Positions 15,996 to 24,160 of a DNA stretch of 64,000 bases are shown in pieces; positions within the stretch are counted from its first letter, which is position 1; each line of letters opens with the position of its first letter. Origin of the DNA: JACVRW01 sp963819115 (GTDB lineage: Bacteria; Actinomycetota; Thermoleophilia; Solirubrobacterales; Thermoleophilaceae); NCBI GenBank assembly GCA_963819115.1, contig CAWFUR010000011.1, positions 310,001-374,000 of the forward strand. Reading direction: 5' to 3'. Below the pieces are notes generated by a model. The model did no database searches. It saw nothing but the letters and a program-made list of their open reading frames with translations, and was not told where the DNA came from. The translations under genes and the position numbers were made by a program.

Positions 15996-16323
15996 CGGAG
16001 AGCGCCTGGAGCACCTGCTTCGCTCGGCCCTGGTGCCGCTCGATCCGCCCGAGCGCCTGACCGACCGCGTGGAGCGCACGCTCTCCGAGCTCACCGAGGC
16101 CGCCGCGGTGGAGCTCACCGACCTGGATCCCGCGGCCATGCGCGACCCGCGCAACTGGGCGCGGCCGGCGGCCGCGGCCGTGGTGGGCACGCTCGCGGGC
16201 GGCGCGCTCGTGGTGGTGCGTGCCCGCCAGCGCCAGCGCAAGCGGGAGACGAGCAGCCTCAAGTCGCTCGAGCGCGCGGTGCGCGACGCGGCCGGCGACA
16301 TCGATCGCCGCCTGCGCGGCTAG
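15988..16323 (+). CDS. Small single-pass membrane protein, possible anti-sigma partner
   Basis: A 111-residue protein overlapping the ECF sigma gene by 8 nt, so probably translated with it. The N-terminal ~60 residues are acidic and helical (MTDGERLEHLLRSAL...TDRVERTLSELTEAA), followed by one hydrophobic segment (AAAAVVGTLAGGALVVV) and a basic C-terminus. This layout, a cytoplasmic helical end plus one membrane helix next to an ECF gene, fits an anti-sigma factor. No zinc HxxxCxxC motif is present, and no family is recognised, so this is inferred from context. Confidence 0.7.
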   Translation: MTDGERLEHLLRSALVPLDPPERLTDRVERTLSELTEAAAVELTDLDPAAMRDPRNWARPAAAAVVGTLAGGALVVVRARQRQRKRETSSLKSLERAVRDAAGDIDRRLRG

Positions 16324-16330
16324 CCCGCGC

Positions 16331-16753
16331 TCAGGCGGGGGCGGTGCTCGGCGCCTGGCTGGCCGGTGTGGCGAAGCCGGCGGCCACGCCGCCGAAGCCG
16401 ACCAGCAGGTGCAGCAGGTTGTCGCCGGTGTTCACGGGGATCAGGTTGAGGATCTCCTCTCCGTTGCCCGCGGCGAAGCCGAACAGGGTGATCACGAGGT
16501 AGATCGCCCCCATCGCGAAGGCGTACCCGCGGGAGGCGGGGTAGGAGCCCACCAGCGCGAGACCGATCACGCCGGTGCCGATGTGCAGCAGGTTGTGCCA
16601 GCCGTTCACGTCCAGGATTCCCAGGACGGCGTCGTGGGCGAGGTTCTCGCCGCTGCCGAAGCTCGCGTTGTAGAAGAAGCCGAGGATGCCGGCAACCACC
16701 AGCGTGGCTCCCACCACCAGGGCGTAGACCTGAGCCGGTGAGCGTGTCTCCAT
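16331..16753 (-). CDS. DUF4383-type four-helix membrane protein
   Basis: The 140-residue product has four hydrophobic segments: VYALVVGATLVVAGILGFF; NLLHIGTGVIGLALV; GYAFAMGAIYLVITLFGFA; DNLLHLLVGFGGVAAGF. The two LLH motifs with nearby polar residues are typical of DUF4383 proteins, which are common in Actinobacteria and of unknown function. It is convergent with the small protein ending at 16323 and divergent from the sigma gene at 16813, 59 nt away. The family name is given from memory of its pattern. Confidence 0.75.
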   Translation of the reverse strand: METRSPAQVYALVVGATLVVAGILGFFYNASFGSGENLAHDAVLGILDVNGWHNLLHIGTGVIGLALVGSYPASRGYAFAMGAIYLVITLFGFAAGNGEEILNLIPVNTGDNLLHLLVGFGGVAAGFATPASQAPSTAPA

Positions 16754-16812
16754 CGAGGGTCATCCTTCGCCACTGATCCGTGCACCCCTTTGCCGCGTAG
16801 GAACTCCACGCC

Positions 16813-17397
16813 GTGACTTCAGACATCCGAAACCTCGCGGACGAAGAGGTCATGCAGCTGGTCCAAGGAGGGAGCCCACGTGCGTTCGAGCTCATGTACG
16901 AGCGCCACGGTGGGGCCGCCTTCTCCCTTGCATACCGGATGGTGGGGAACAGGGTGATGGCTGAGGACATAACGCAGGAGGCGTTTCTGTCGATTTGGCG
17001 CAGTCGCACGCGCTACGACCAGGCGCGCGGAAGCGTGCGCACCTGGGTGCTCGGGATCGTGCACAACCGCGGCATCGATGCGCTCCGCAGGCACACGGTG
17101 CACGACCGGCGGCGAGAGTCGATGGAGGGTGTGGCGGAGCGCCTCGAGGCCCCGGAGCGCACCGACGTGGAGGCTGCCCGCCGCGAGGAGGCCCGCAGCG
17201 TGCACAGCGCGCTCGAGACGCTCCCCGCAGAGCAGCGCCGCACGGTCGAGCTCGCTTACTTCGGCGGCTTCAGCCACAGCCAGATCGCCGAGATGCTCGG
17301 CATGCCGATCGGCACGGTCAAGGGGCGCATGCGCCTCGGCCTGGAGAAGATGCGCAAGCAACTGACGGAGGGGTTCGCCCCGGGGGAGCTGGCGTGA
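16813..17397 (+). CDS. ECF sigma factor (SigK/RpoE-like)
   Basis: A 194-residue sigma factor: region 2 MYERHGGAAFSLAYRMVGN, MAEDITQEAFLSIWRSR and GSVRTWVLGIVHNRGIDALR; region 4 LPAEQRRTVELAYFGGFSHS with helix-turn-helix QIAEMLGMPIGTVKGRMRLG. The GTG at 16813 is assumed. Its stop overlaps the GTG of a zinc anti-sigma factor gene (GTGA at 17394-17397), the classical SigK-RskA type arrangement. The pair probably answers an envelope or redox signal. Confidence 0.93.
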   Translation: MTSDIRNLADEEVMQLVQGGSPRAFELMYERHGGAAFSLAYRMVGNRVMAEDITQEAFLSIWRSRTRYDQARGSVRTWVLGIVHNRGIDALRRHTVHDRRRESMEGVAERLEAPERTDVEAARREEARSVHSALETLPAEQRRTVELAYFGGFSHSQIAEMLGMPIGTVKGRMRLGLEKMRKQLTEGFAPGELA

Positions 17398-18113
17398 CCG
17401 GTCCGGACCATCCCCGCTTCAAGGACGACGTGGCCGCCTATCTCCTCGGCGCCCTGGACGAGGGCGAGGTGCGGGACTTCGAGGCGCACATGGAGAGCTG
17501 CCCCGACTGCCGCCGTGAGCTGGAGCACCTGCGCCCGGCCGCGGATGCGCTGCCCCGCTCGGTGGAGCAGATGGCGCCGCCTCCCTCGCTCAAGCGCTCG
17601 CTGATGGACGTGGTGGAGGCCGAGGCGCGGGAGCGCGAGCCGGCACGGGCGGGTGGGTCCTGGGGCGCACGGCTCCGTGGCCTGCTTCCGCGGACCAGCG
17701 GCCTGCGCGTGGTGATGGCCGTGAGCCTGCTGGCGATCGGGTTGGCTGTCGGGTTCGAGGTTTCCGAGCTGTCCGACAGCTCCCGCGTGGAGCGCACCGT
17801 GGCCGCGAAGGTGGACAAGCAGCGGGCTCCCCTGGCCCGCGCGAGCCTGCGTTACGAGGACAGCGGCGCGCGCGGCGGCGTGCTGCGCACCCAGGGCCTA
17901 CCGGCGCTGGGCCGGGACCGCGTCTACCAGGCCTGGGTCCAGCGCGACGGCCGCTACGTGCCCCAGCCCACCTTCATGGTGGGCAGCGACGGGCAGGGCA
18001 CCGTGGCCCTGCCGGACGACCTCAGCAAGGCGAGCGCCGTGCTGGTCACGCGCGAGCGTCGCGGCGGGGCCCAGCAGCCCACAGAGAACCCCATCCTGAG
18101 CGTCCCCCTCTAG
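17394..18113 (+). CDS. Anti-sigma factor, zinc-binding, RskA-like
   Basis: This 239-residue membrane protein holds the ECF factor encoded just upstream. The cytoplasmic N-terminus carries the zinc anti-sigma motif HMESCPDC (H-x3-C-x2-C) near residue 35. One membrane helix (VVMAVSLLAIGLAVGFEV) lies around residue 105. The outer domain contains VYQAWVQRDGRYVPQPTFM, the typical RskA C-terminal (anti-sigma-K) signature. Release of the sigma factor in RskA systems needs regulated proteolysis, and a rhomboid protease gene follows 53 nt downstream, although a link is not shown. Confidence 0.92.
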   Translation: MTGPDHPRFKDDVAAYLLGALDEGEVRDFEAHMESCPDCRRELEHLRPAADALPRSVEQMAPPPSLKRSLMDVVEAEAREREPARAGGSWGARLRGLLPRTSGLRVVMAVSLLAIGLAVGFEVSELSDSSRVERTVAAKVDKQRAPLARASLRYEDSGARGGVLRTQGLPALGRDRVYQAWVQRDGRYVPQPTFMVGSDGQGTVALPDDLSKASAVLVTRERRGGAQQPTENPILSVPL

Positions 18114-18166
18114 CGCCTCCCCGGCGCAGGAACCGTCGGGTCGCCAGCTAGTGTGAGCCGCCGTAG

Positions 18167-18982
18167 ATGGACGTCTGTTATCGCCACCCCGGACGAGAGA
18201 CGGGCGTCCGCTGCTCGAACTGCGACCGGCCGATCTGCCCGGACTGCATGACCACCACCTCGGTGGGCATGCGCTGCCCGGAGTGCGCGCGCCAGCGCAC
18301 GAAGGTGCGCGGAATGCCGGGCGTGGGCGGGGATCCGGTGGTCACCTACGTGCTGATCGCCGTGAACGTCGTGGTGGCGCTCGGCGCGTTTCTTGGAGGG
18401 TCCAATGCCGCCTCCGGTGGGATCGGATCGAGCCGCCTGCTCATCGACGGCTCCGTGTACCGCGCGGCAATCGCGGACGGCGAGTACTGGCGGCTCCTCA
18501 CCTCCGGCTTCCTGCACGTCGGCTTCTTTCACCTGGCCACCAACATGTTCTCGCTCTACATCCTCGGGCAGCTCCTCGAGCCGGCGGCGGGGCACGTGCG
18601 CTTCGCCGCCATCTACTTCGTCTCCCTGCTCACCGGGTCGTTCGGCGCGCTCGTGGTCACCGCGGGGCCCACCGTGGGCGCCTCGGGAGCCATCTTCGGC
18701 CTGATGGCGGCCGGGGCCCTGGTCCTGCGCAGTCGCGGGATCGGGATCATGGAGAGCGGCCTGGGCATCTGGATCGCGCTGAACCTCCTGATCACCTTCG
18801 CCGTGCCCGGCATCTCGGTCGGCGGCCACATCGGCGGCCTGATCGGCGGCGCGGTGTCGGCGTACGTGCTGTTCGACCTGCGTCAGCGCCTGCGTGTGCC
18901 CGACGCGCTTCCGGCGGTGTTCTGCGGGCTGGTCGCCGCGCTCGCGGTCGTCGGGTCGATCATGGTGTCCTCGGGGGCCTAG
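18167..18982 (+). CDS. Rhomboid-family intramembrane serine protease with N-terminal zinc finger
   Basis: The 271-residue protein starts with a B-box-like zinc segment (C4, H7, C16, C19, C24, C27, then CPEC at 37-40), followed by six or seven membrane helices. The catalytic dyad is S173 in GASGAIFG and H221 in GGHIGGL; the HxxxN-type motif FHLATN precedes it. Rhomboids cut membrane helices of substrates. It ends on CTAG shared with the convergent binding-protein gene. Its place next to the anti-sigma gene makes that membrane protein an obvious candidate substrate, by inference only. Confidence 0.93.
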   Translation: MDVCYRHPGRETGVRCSNCDRPICPDCMTTTSVGMRCPECARQRTKVRGMPGVGGDPVVTYVLIAVNVVVALGAFLGGSNAASGGIGSSRLLIDGSVYRAAIADGEYWRLLTSGFLHVGFFHLATNMFSLYILGQLLEPAAGHVRFAAIYFVSLLTGSFGALVVTAGPTVGASGAIFGLMAAGALVLRSRGIGIMESGLGIWIALNLLITFAVPGISVGGHIGGLIGGAVSAYVLFDLRQRLRVPDALPAVFCGLVAALAVVGSIMVSSGA

Positions 18983-19884
18983 GCCCGCACGCGCGCGAGG
19001 TCGATCTCGATCGAGCGCCGCGAGTCCGGCGCCGGCACGAGATCGGGGTGCAGCAGGTGCGCCATCAGCTCCACACCGTCCACCAGGCGCGGGCCGGGCC
19101 GGGAGTAGTAGGCCGCGGCGTCCACCGCAACCACCCGGGCGCCGAGCGCGACCAGCTGGTCGCGGTGCCTGACGGTCTCGGCCGCCGCCTCCTCCGCGTA
19201 CAGCCCGCAGGGCATCGACACCACCACCTCGGGCGACACGGCGGCCACCTCCTCCCACTCCACGGTGCGGGACCGCTCGCCCGGCAGGCCGAGCACGTCC
19301 TCGCCTCCGGCAAGCTGCACCATCTGCGGCACCCAGTGCCCGCCGGCGTACACCGGGTCGAGCCACTCGAGCGCGGCCACGCGCGGGCGCGGGGCGTCTC
19401 GCACCGCCTCCTCCACGGCCTCCACGCGCGCGGCGACGTCCGCCACCAGGCGCTCGCCGGCGTCGGGATCGCCCGCGGCCTCGGCCAGTCGCGGAAGATC
19501 GGCCAGGACCTCGCCGAGAGTGGAGGGGTCGAGCGAGATCACCTCCGGGCGCGTGGGAAGGCGCTCGGCCACGGCCTTCACGTCCTCGAACGACACGGCG
19601 CACACCGCGCACACCGCCTGGGTCACGATCAGGTCCACGCCGAGCCCGGCGAGCGTCTCCTCGTCGAGCTCGTAGAGCGCCTCGCCCCGGCCGGTGCGCT
19701 CGCGCACCGCGTCGTCGATCTCGCGGGCGGAGAGGCCCTCGCCGATCACGCTGCGGGTGAGATGGGGCAGTCGCTCCGCGCCCGGCGGATAATCACATTC
19801 GTGGGTCACCCCGGCCACTGAGTCGCCGAGCCCGAGGGCGAAGAGCATCTCGGTGGCCGAGGGGACGAGTGAGGCGACGAGCAC
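18979..19884 (-). CDS. BtuF/FecB-like periplasmic binding protein (cobalamin/corrinoid or siderophore ABC type)
   Basis: The sequence from GTG 19884 (301 residues) shows the type III solute-binding fold: LVPSATEMLFALGLGDSVAGV at the N-terminus and a second lobe starting PRVAALEWLDPVYAGGHWVP. DECDYPP and VCAVCAV lie between. No signal peptide or lipobox is seen with this start, so it may be cytoplasmic or belong to the cobalamin-binding domain proteins that stand alone. No ABC permease or ATPase is adjacent. It is convergent with the rhomboid gene and only 10 nt from the divergent pterin dehydratase start. Confidence 0.8.
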   Translation of the reverse strand: MLVASLVPSATEMLFALGLGDSVAGVTHECDYPPGAERLPHLTRSVIGEGLSAREIDDAVRERTGRGEALYELDEETLAGLGVDLIVTQAVCAVCAVSFEDVKAVAERLPTRPEVISLDPSTLGEVLADLPRLAEAAGDPDAGERLVADVAARVEAVEEAVRDAPRPRVAALEWLDPVYAGGHWVPQMVQLAGGEDVLGLPGERSRTVEWEEVAAVSPEVVVSMPCGLYAEEAAAETVRHRDQLVALGARVVAVDAAAYYSRPGPRLVDGVELMAHLLHPDLVPAPDSRRSIEIDLARVRA

Positions 19885-19894
19885 GGAGACGAGG

Positions 19895-20173
19895 ATGGCA
19901 CGTCTGAACGACGAGGAAATAGACCAGCGGCTGGCGGGCCTGGACGGGTGGTCGCGAAGCGGCGACGCGATCACGAAGACCTACGAGGGAGACGACTTCA
20001 TGTCGTCCGTCGGGCTGGTGAACCGCCTGGCGCCGGTGGCGGAGGAGATGAACCATCACCCGGACCTCGAGATCTCGTGGAACAAGGTGACGGTCACGAT
20101 CAGCACCCACTCCGAGGGCGGGCTGACGGAGAACGACTTCGTGTTGGCCGGCAAGATCGATGGGGTGGCGTAG
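19895..20173 (+). CDS. Pterin-4-alpha-carbinolamine dehydratase
   Basis: A 92-residue protein matching the PCD/DCoH family in length and in the motif EEMNHHPDLEISWNKVTVTI, where the His pair acts in dehydration of 4a-hydroxytetrahydrobiopterin. The ATG at 19895 (MARLNDEEIDQRLAG) gives the family's usual start; the frame is open further upstream but that extension is unconserved. It recycles the pterin cofactor of aromatic amino acid hydroxylases; no such hydroxylase is in this window. It is divergent from the binding-protein gene with a 10-nt gap. Confidence 0.9.
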   Translation: MARLNDEEIDQRLAGLDGWSRSGDAITKTYEGDDFMSSVGLVNRLAPVAEEMNHHPDLEISWNKVTVTISTHSEGGLTENDFVLAGKIDGVA

Positions 20174-20269
20174 CCCCCTGCTACCCTCGCCCTCTTCGCC
20201 GATGAGCGACGACGAGCTTCCTCGAAGTAGCCGGCGCAGGGCCCCGGTCCCGGGCCCAGGCGCTTCCCA

Positions 20270-21664
20270 ATGACAGAGCTTTTGCTCCTGGTGGGAGTGG
20301 TTGTGCTGGTGGCTGCCAACGGCTTCTTCGTGGCCGCCGAGTTCGGCCTGGTGCGCGCCCGCCAGCCACGGCTCGAGCAAATGAGGGACGAGGGGGTGCG
20401 CGGCGCCGCGCTGGCGCTCAAGCAGGTCGACGAGATCGATCAGTACCTGTCGGCCTGCCAGCTGGGCATCACCATGGCCTCGCTGGGCATCGGCTTCCTG
20501 GGCGAGCCCGCGATCGCGAAACAGCTCGAGCCCGTGCTCGGCGACGCGGTGGGCCATGGCGTGGCCGTGATCATCTCGGTCTCCATCGCCTACTTCCTCA
20601 CCACCTCGCTCCACATCACCCTGGGCGAGCAGGTGCCGAAGATCTACTCGATCGTTCACGCCGAGAGCACGGTGCGACGCACCGCCCGGCCACTCGAGCT
20701 GTTCAAGCGGGCGCTGGGCGCGTTCATCTGGGCGCTGAACGTGACCTCCAACGCCATCCTTCGCATCGTGGGCGTGGACCCGCGCGCCGAGTTCGACGAG
20801 GCCAGCAGCTCCGAGGACCTGAAGCTGCTGATCGCCCAGAGCGCGCACGGCGGGAAGATCGACCCCGGGGAGGCCGGGATGCTGTCAGGCGTCTTCCATC
20901 TCCACGAGCAGCAGGCGCGCCAGGTGATGACCCCAATCCCCGCGGTGGTCACCGTCGACATAGCCGAGGACGTGGAGACCGGGCTCCGGCGCATGGTGGA
21001 CTCCGGGCACACCCGCCTGGTGGCGACGGAGGAGGGCAACACCGACCGCATCCGCGGCATCGTCCACGGCAACTCACTGGTGAGGCTGCTGATGTCGGAG
21101 GGACCAGAGGCCTCGATCACGCCGGCGGTGAAGGACGCACTGATCGTGCCCGAGACCAAGCCGCTCGACGACCTCCTGGCCGACCTTCAGCGGGAGCGAG
21201 CCTCGATGGCGGTGGTGGTGGACGAATACGGCCGGACGGCCGGCATCGTCACGATCGAGGACATCATCGAGGAGGTGGTGGGGGAGATTGCCGACGAGAC
21301 GGATCCGGCGGTCGCGGGCATCCGCCGCCTGGCCAACGGGGACTGGTGGGTCCGCGGCCACGTGCCCATCACCGATCTCCAGGACTACGGGCTCGACCTG
21401 CCCGTGGACTCCGAGGCCTACAACTCCGTCGGCGGGTACGTGTTCGGCGAGCTCGGGCGGCTGCCCAAACGCGGCGACATGGTCAACGCCAACGGCTACT
21501 CCGTGCGCGTGGAGTCGGTGCGCCAGAACCGCATCGAGGCGGTGAGGATCCGCGACCACCAGGACCGCGAGCGGGACGACAGCCATCCCCGGCCGGTGGA
21601 GGAGGCCGCGGCCACGCCGCGTGGCTTCGAGCAGGAGCCCGGGGAGCCGGACGCCTCCGACTGA
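20270..21664 (+). CDS. CNNM/HlyC-CorC family transporter-like protein (CBS domains)
   Basis: The 464-residue protein has the CNNM (DUF21) membrane domain with four helices in residues 1-190 (ELLLLVGVVVLVAANGFFVA, ...AYFLTTSLHITLGEQVPKIY), a CBS pair at ~210-340 (RQVMTPIPAVVTVD; RASMAVVVDEYGRTAGIVTI) and a CorC C-terminal domain (~350-430). Members are Mg2+/Co2+ export or homeostasis proteins, and older annotations call them hemolysins. No ligand can be assigned from sequence. It stands 96 nt behind the pterin dehydratase gene. Confidence 0.92.
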   Translation: MTELLLLVGVVVLVAANGFFVAAEFGLVRARQPRLEQMRDEGVRGAALALKQVDEIDQYLSACQLGITMASLGIGFLGEPAIAKQLEPVLGDAVGHGVAVIISVSIAYFLTTSLHITLGEQVPKIYSIVHAESTVRRTARPLELFKRALGAFIWALNVTSNAILRIVGVDPRAEFDEASSSEDLKLLIAQSAHGGKIDPGEAGMLSGVFHLHEQQARQVMTPIPAVVTVDIAEDVETGLRRMVDSGHTRLVATEEGNTDRIRGIVHGNSLVRLLMSEGPEASITPAVKDALIVPETKPLDDLLADLQRERASMAVVVDEYGRTAGIVTIEDIIEEVVGEIADETDPAVAGIRRLANGDWWVRGHVPITDLQDYGLDLPVDSEAYNSVGGYVFGELGRLPKRGDMVNANGYSVRVESVRQNRIEAVRIRDHQDRERDDSHPRPVEEAAATPRGFEQEPGEPDASD

Positions 21665-21712
21665 GTCGCGCGGGCGGGTATCCGTCCGCACCTGGGCCTA
21701 ACTTCGGCCGGC

Positions 21713-22000
21713 ATGTGGTGCGTCAAGCTGAGCGATACGGAGCGTGACGCGTTGCGTGCGCTCGTCAGGTCACAGTCGGTCACGGGGAGCCGCGAAGAGC
21801 TGCCCCCTGATCTGGAGGGAGCGCTCGACTCGCTCGAGCTCGCCCGCTGGGACGATCTGCCGGAGGCCACGCTCCCCTGGGACCGCGTGTCCGACCTCGC
21901 CGGCCGGCAGGGAATCGGCGAGGCCGACGTCGTGTGGGACCTGGCCTCGGGAATGGTGTCCCCGCGGGAGCGCCCCGCGGGCACCGGGCCGAAGGCTTAG
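21713..22000 (+). CDS. Hypothetical protein, 95 residues
   Basis: Starts MWCVKLSDTERDALRALVRS and is soluble, acidic and probably helical, with a Leu/Glu-rich middle (DLEGALDSLELARWDDLPEA). No family is recognised. It follows the CNNM gene by 48 nt on the same strand, and its stop overlaps the stop of the convergent 3-hydroxyacyl-CoA dehydrogenase gene (21997-22000). Codon use looks like that of its neighbours, so it is probably real. Confidence 0.6.
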   Translation: MWCVKLSDTERDALRALVRSQSVTGSREELPPDLEGALDSLELARWDDLPEATLPWDRVSDLAGRQGIGEADVVWDLASGMVSPRERPAGTGPKA

Positions 22001-22758
22001 TCGTAGAGGTAGAAGCCCTCGCCGCTCTTGCGGCCGAGCTTTCCCTCCGCGATCAGCTCACGCATGCGCGCCGGCACCTCGGCGCCGATCTGCTCGCCGA
22101 TCGCCGCCGACACGTCGAGCCCCACGAAGTCGAGTAGCCGCAGCGGCCCCATGGGATGCCCGGCCCCGAGCTTCATGCACGTGTCCACGGACTTCGCGTC
22201 GAGGCCACCCGCCTCGATCAGCCGGACGGCGTCGAAGAGGTAGGGGAAGAGCAGGCGGTTCACCACGAAGCCGGCCGAGTCGGGTACCTCGACCACGGTC
22301 TTCTCGAGCCGCTCGCACAGGTCCCGGAAGAGCTCGCGCGTGGCGGTGGTGGCCTCGGGCGGGAAGCACAGCTCCACCAGTGGCATCTTCTCCACCGGGT
22401 TGAAAACGTGGAGGGCGGCGAAGCGGTCCGGGCGCCCGCTGGCTGCGGCCAGAGCCGCCACCGAGAGCGACGACGTGGTGCTGGCCACGAGCGCTGCCTC
22501 GGGGAGCACCGCGTCGAGGCCGGACAGCACCTCGCTCTTGATGGCCAGGTCCTCTGTGACCGCCTCGATGGCGAAACTGCACTCGCCGAGCTCGCCCAGG
22601 TTGGTGACCACCCGCGCTTCCTCGCCCACCTCGGCGTGCGCGGCCTCCGCGGAGCGCTCGCTTCGCGCCCAGACCACCACCTCGTGATGGTCCGCCGCCA
22701 CCTTGGCGAGCCCACGCGCGATGGCGCCGCTTCCGATGATCCCGAGTTGCTCCGCCAT
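21997..22758 (-). CDS. 3-hydroxyacyl-CoA dehydrogenase (3-hydroxybutyryl-CoA dehydrogenase type)
   Basis: A 253-residue NAD(P)-dependent dehydrogenase of fatty-acid beta-oxidation or PHB metabolism. It has the Rossmann start GIIGSGAIARGLAKVA, the catalytic His in HVFNPVEKMPLVE, and the C-terminal helical domain with GFVVNRLLFPYLFDA and HPMGPLRLLDFVGLD. Length is a little below the usual 280 because the N-terminal half is compact. It is divergent from the thiolase gene, which does the next step. A TAGGTT hexamer 7 nt before the ATG suggests leaderless transcription. Confidence 0.92.
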   Translation of the reverse strand: MAEQLGIIGSGAIARGLAKVAADHHEVVVWARSERSAEAAHAEVGEEARVVTNLGELGECSFAIEAVTEDLAIKSEVLSGLDAVLPEAALVASTTSSLSVAALAAASGRPDRFAALHVFNPVEKMPLVELCFPPEATTATRELFRDLCERLEKTVVEVPDSAGFVVNRLLFPYLFDAVRLIEAGGLDAKSVDTCMKLGAGHPMGPLRLLDFVGLDVSAAIGEQIGAEVPARMRELIAEGKLGRKSGEGFYLYD

Positions 22759-22765
22759 TGCTAGG

Positions 22766-22771
22766 AACCTA
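22766..22771 (-). promoter_or_regulatory. Putative -10 element (TAGGTT), leaderless start at 22758
   Basis: On the minus strand TAGGTT ends 7 nt before the dehydrogenase ATG; there is no Shine-Dalgarno sequence. Confidence 0.4.
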
Positions 22772-22790
22772 CGCCGCTCGCGCGCGGGCG

Positions 22791-22858
22791 GCGTGAAACG
22801 GTCATGGGCGTGGGGGTCTCGATCGGCTCACAGAACTGCGTGAAACGGCTTGAGGAGG
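22791..22858. repeat. Direct repeat GCGTGAAACGG x2 in the divergent promoter region
   Basis: Identical 11-mers at 22791-22801 and 22848-22858, starts 57 nt apart, sit between the dehydrogenase and thiolase genes. Possible regulator-binding sites. Confidence 0.5.
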
Positions 22859-22876
22859 CGGGCTCGGGACGTCTGG

Positions 22877-22892
22877 TTGACTGGACAGTCAA
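22877..22892. promoter_or_regulatory. Palindromic operator TTGACTGGACAGTCAA (TetR-family type)
   Basis: The arms TTGACTG/CAGTCAA are a perfect 7-bp inverted repeat around GA, 44 nt before the thiolase ATG. The same arms occur at 31736-31751 before an acyl-CoA dehydrogenase gene. A TACGCT -10 candidate lies at 22898-22903, so the site covers the -35 region and would act as a repressor site. Confidence 0.75.
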
Positions 22893-22936
22893 TCGAGTAC
22901 GCTTACCACAATTCGACTGCGGAGGAAGAGGCTCGC

Positions 22937-24109
22937 ATGAACAATGGGCACGGCCGTGAGGTCGTCATCGTCGAGGCGGTTCGCACCCCGATCGGGCGAG
23001 GTCACCCCGAAAAGGGCTACTACAAGGACACGCATCCGAACGAGCTGCTCGGCAAGACCTACACCGAGGTCATCGAGCGCGCGGGCATCGATGCATCCGA
23101 GGTCGAGGACGTGATCAGCGGCTGCGTCCAGCAGTACGGCGAGCAGATGTTCAACGTCGGCCGCAACGCCTGGCTGCAGGCCGGTCTTCCCCAGGAGACC
23201 CCCGCCACCACGGTCGATCGCCAGTGCGGCTCGGCCCAGCAGGCGGTGAACTTTGCCGCGGCGCTGATCGCCGCGGGCGTGCATGACACGGCCATCGGCT
23301 CCGGCGTGGAGCACATGGGCCACGTGCCGATGGGCGTGGGCTTCAAGTGGGTCGACGAGGTGGGCTCGCCCTGGCCGGAGGAGCTCATGGCGCGGTACAA
23401 CCTCGTGCCCCAGGGCATCTCCGCCGAGATGATCGCCGACAAGTGGGAGATCCCCCGCTCGGAGCTCGACGAGATCGGCGTGCGCTCACACCAGCTGGCC
23501 CACCAGGCCACCGAGGAGGGTCGTTTCGAGCGCGAGATCGTGCCCTTCCAGGTGAACGGCGACACCTACGTCACCGACCAGGGCATCCGTCCCACCACCG
23601 ACCTCGAGACGCTGTCGCAGCTGAAGCCGGCCTTCAAGGAGGACGGGAAGGTCACCGCCGGCAACGCCTCGCAGATCTCGGACGGCGCAGCCTCCGTGCT
23701 GCTGATGGCGCGCGAGAAGGCCGACGCCCTCGGGCTCAAGGCGCGTGCACGGATCGTGGATCAGACCACGGTCGGCGTGGACCCGGTGATCATGCTCACG
23801 GGCCCCATCCCCGCGACCGCGAAGCTCCTGGAGCGCAACGGGATGAAGATCGGCGACATCGACCTGTTCGAGGTCAACGAGGCCTTCGCCTCGGTGCTAG
23901 CCGCGTGGCGTCGCGAGCACAGCCCGGACATGGACCGCGTGAACGTGAACGGCGGCGCGATCGCCCTCGGCCACCCGCTCGGTTCCACCGGCGCCCGGCT
24001 GATCACCACGCTGCTGCACGAGCTCGAGCGCTCCGACAAGGAGATCGGCCTCGTGACGATGTGTTGCGGCGGCGGGCTCGGCACGGGCACGCTTATCCAG
24101 CGCCTGTAA
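22937..24109 (+). CDS. Acetyl-CoA C-acyltransferase (thiolase)
   Basis: The 390-residue thiolase has the nucleophilic Cys in VDRQCGSAQQAVNFAA (near residue 95), NEAFASVLAAW, the His in NGGAIALGHPLGSTG and the second Cys in TMCCGGGLGTGT. It cleaves 3-ketoacyl-CoA or condenses acetyl-CoA. ATG 22937 starts MNNGHGREVVIVEAVRTP, the normal family start; GGAGGAAGAGG upstream is a ribosome-binding candidate. A palindromic operator shared with the dehydrogenase gene at 31775 lies upstream, so both are probably repressed together until acyl-CoA substrate is present. Confidence 0.95.
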   Translation: MNNGHGREVVIVEAVRTPIGRGHPEKGYYKDTHPNELLGKTYTEVIERAGIDASEVEDVISGCVQQYGEQMFNVGRNAWLQAGLPQETPATTVDRQCGSAQQAVNFAAALIAAGVHDTAIGSGVEHMGHVPMGVGFKWVDEVGSPWPEELMARYNLVPQGISAEMIADKWEIPRSELDEIGVRSHQLAHQATEEGRFEREIVPFQVNGDTYVTDQGIRPTTDLETLSQLKPAFKEDGKVTAGNASQISDGAASVLLMAREKADALGLKARARIVDQTTVGVDPVIMLTGPIPATAKLLERNGMKIGDIDLFEVNEAFASVLAAWRREHSPDMDRVNVNGGAIALGHPLGSTGARLITTLLHELERSDKEIGLVTMCCGGGLGTGTLIQRL

Positions 24110-24119
24110 GGAATTTGCT

Positions 24120-24151
24120 CACGCCGGGCGGGAACAATCCCGTCCGGCGTG
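24120..24151. terminator. Bidirectional terminator between thiolase and LLM oxidoreductase genes
   Basis: CACGCCGGGCGGGA, loop ACAA, TCCCGTCCGGCGTG: a 14-bp stem with one G-T pair, 10 nt behind the thiolase stop and 9 nt from the stop of the convergent gene. Confidence 0.85.
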
Positions 24152-24160
24152 GTGCAGCTG

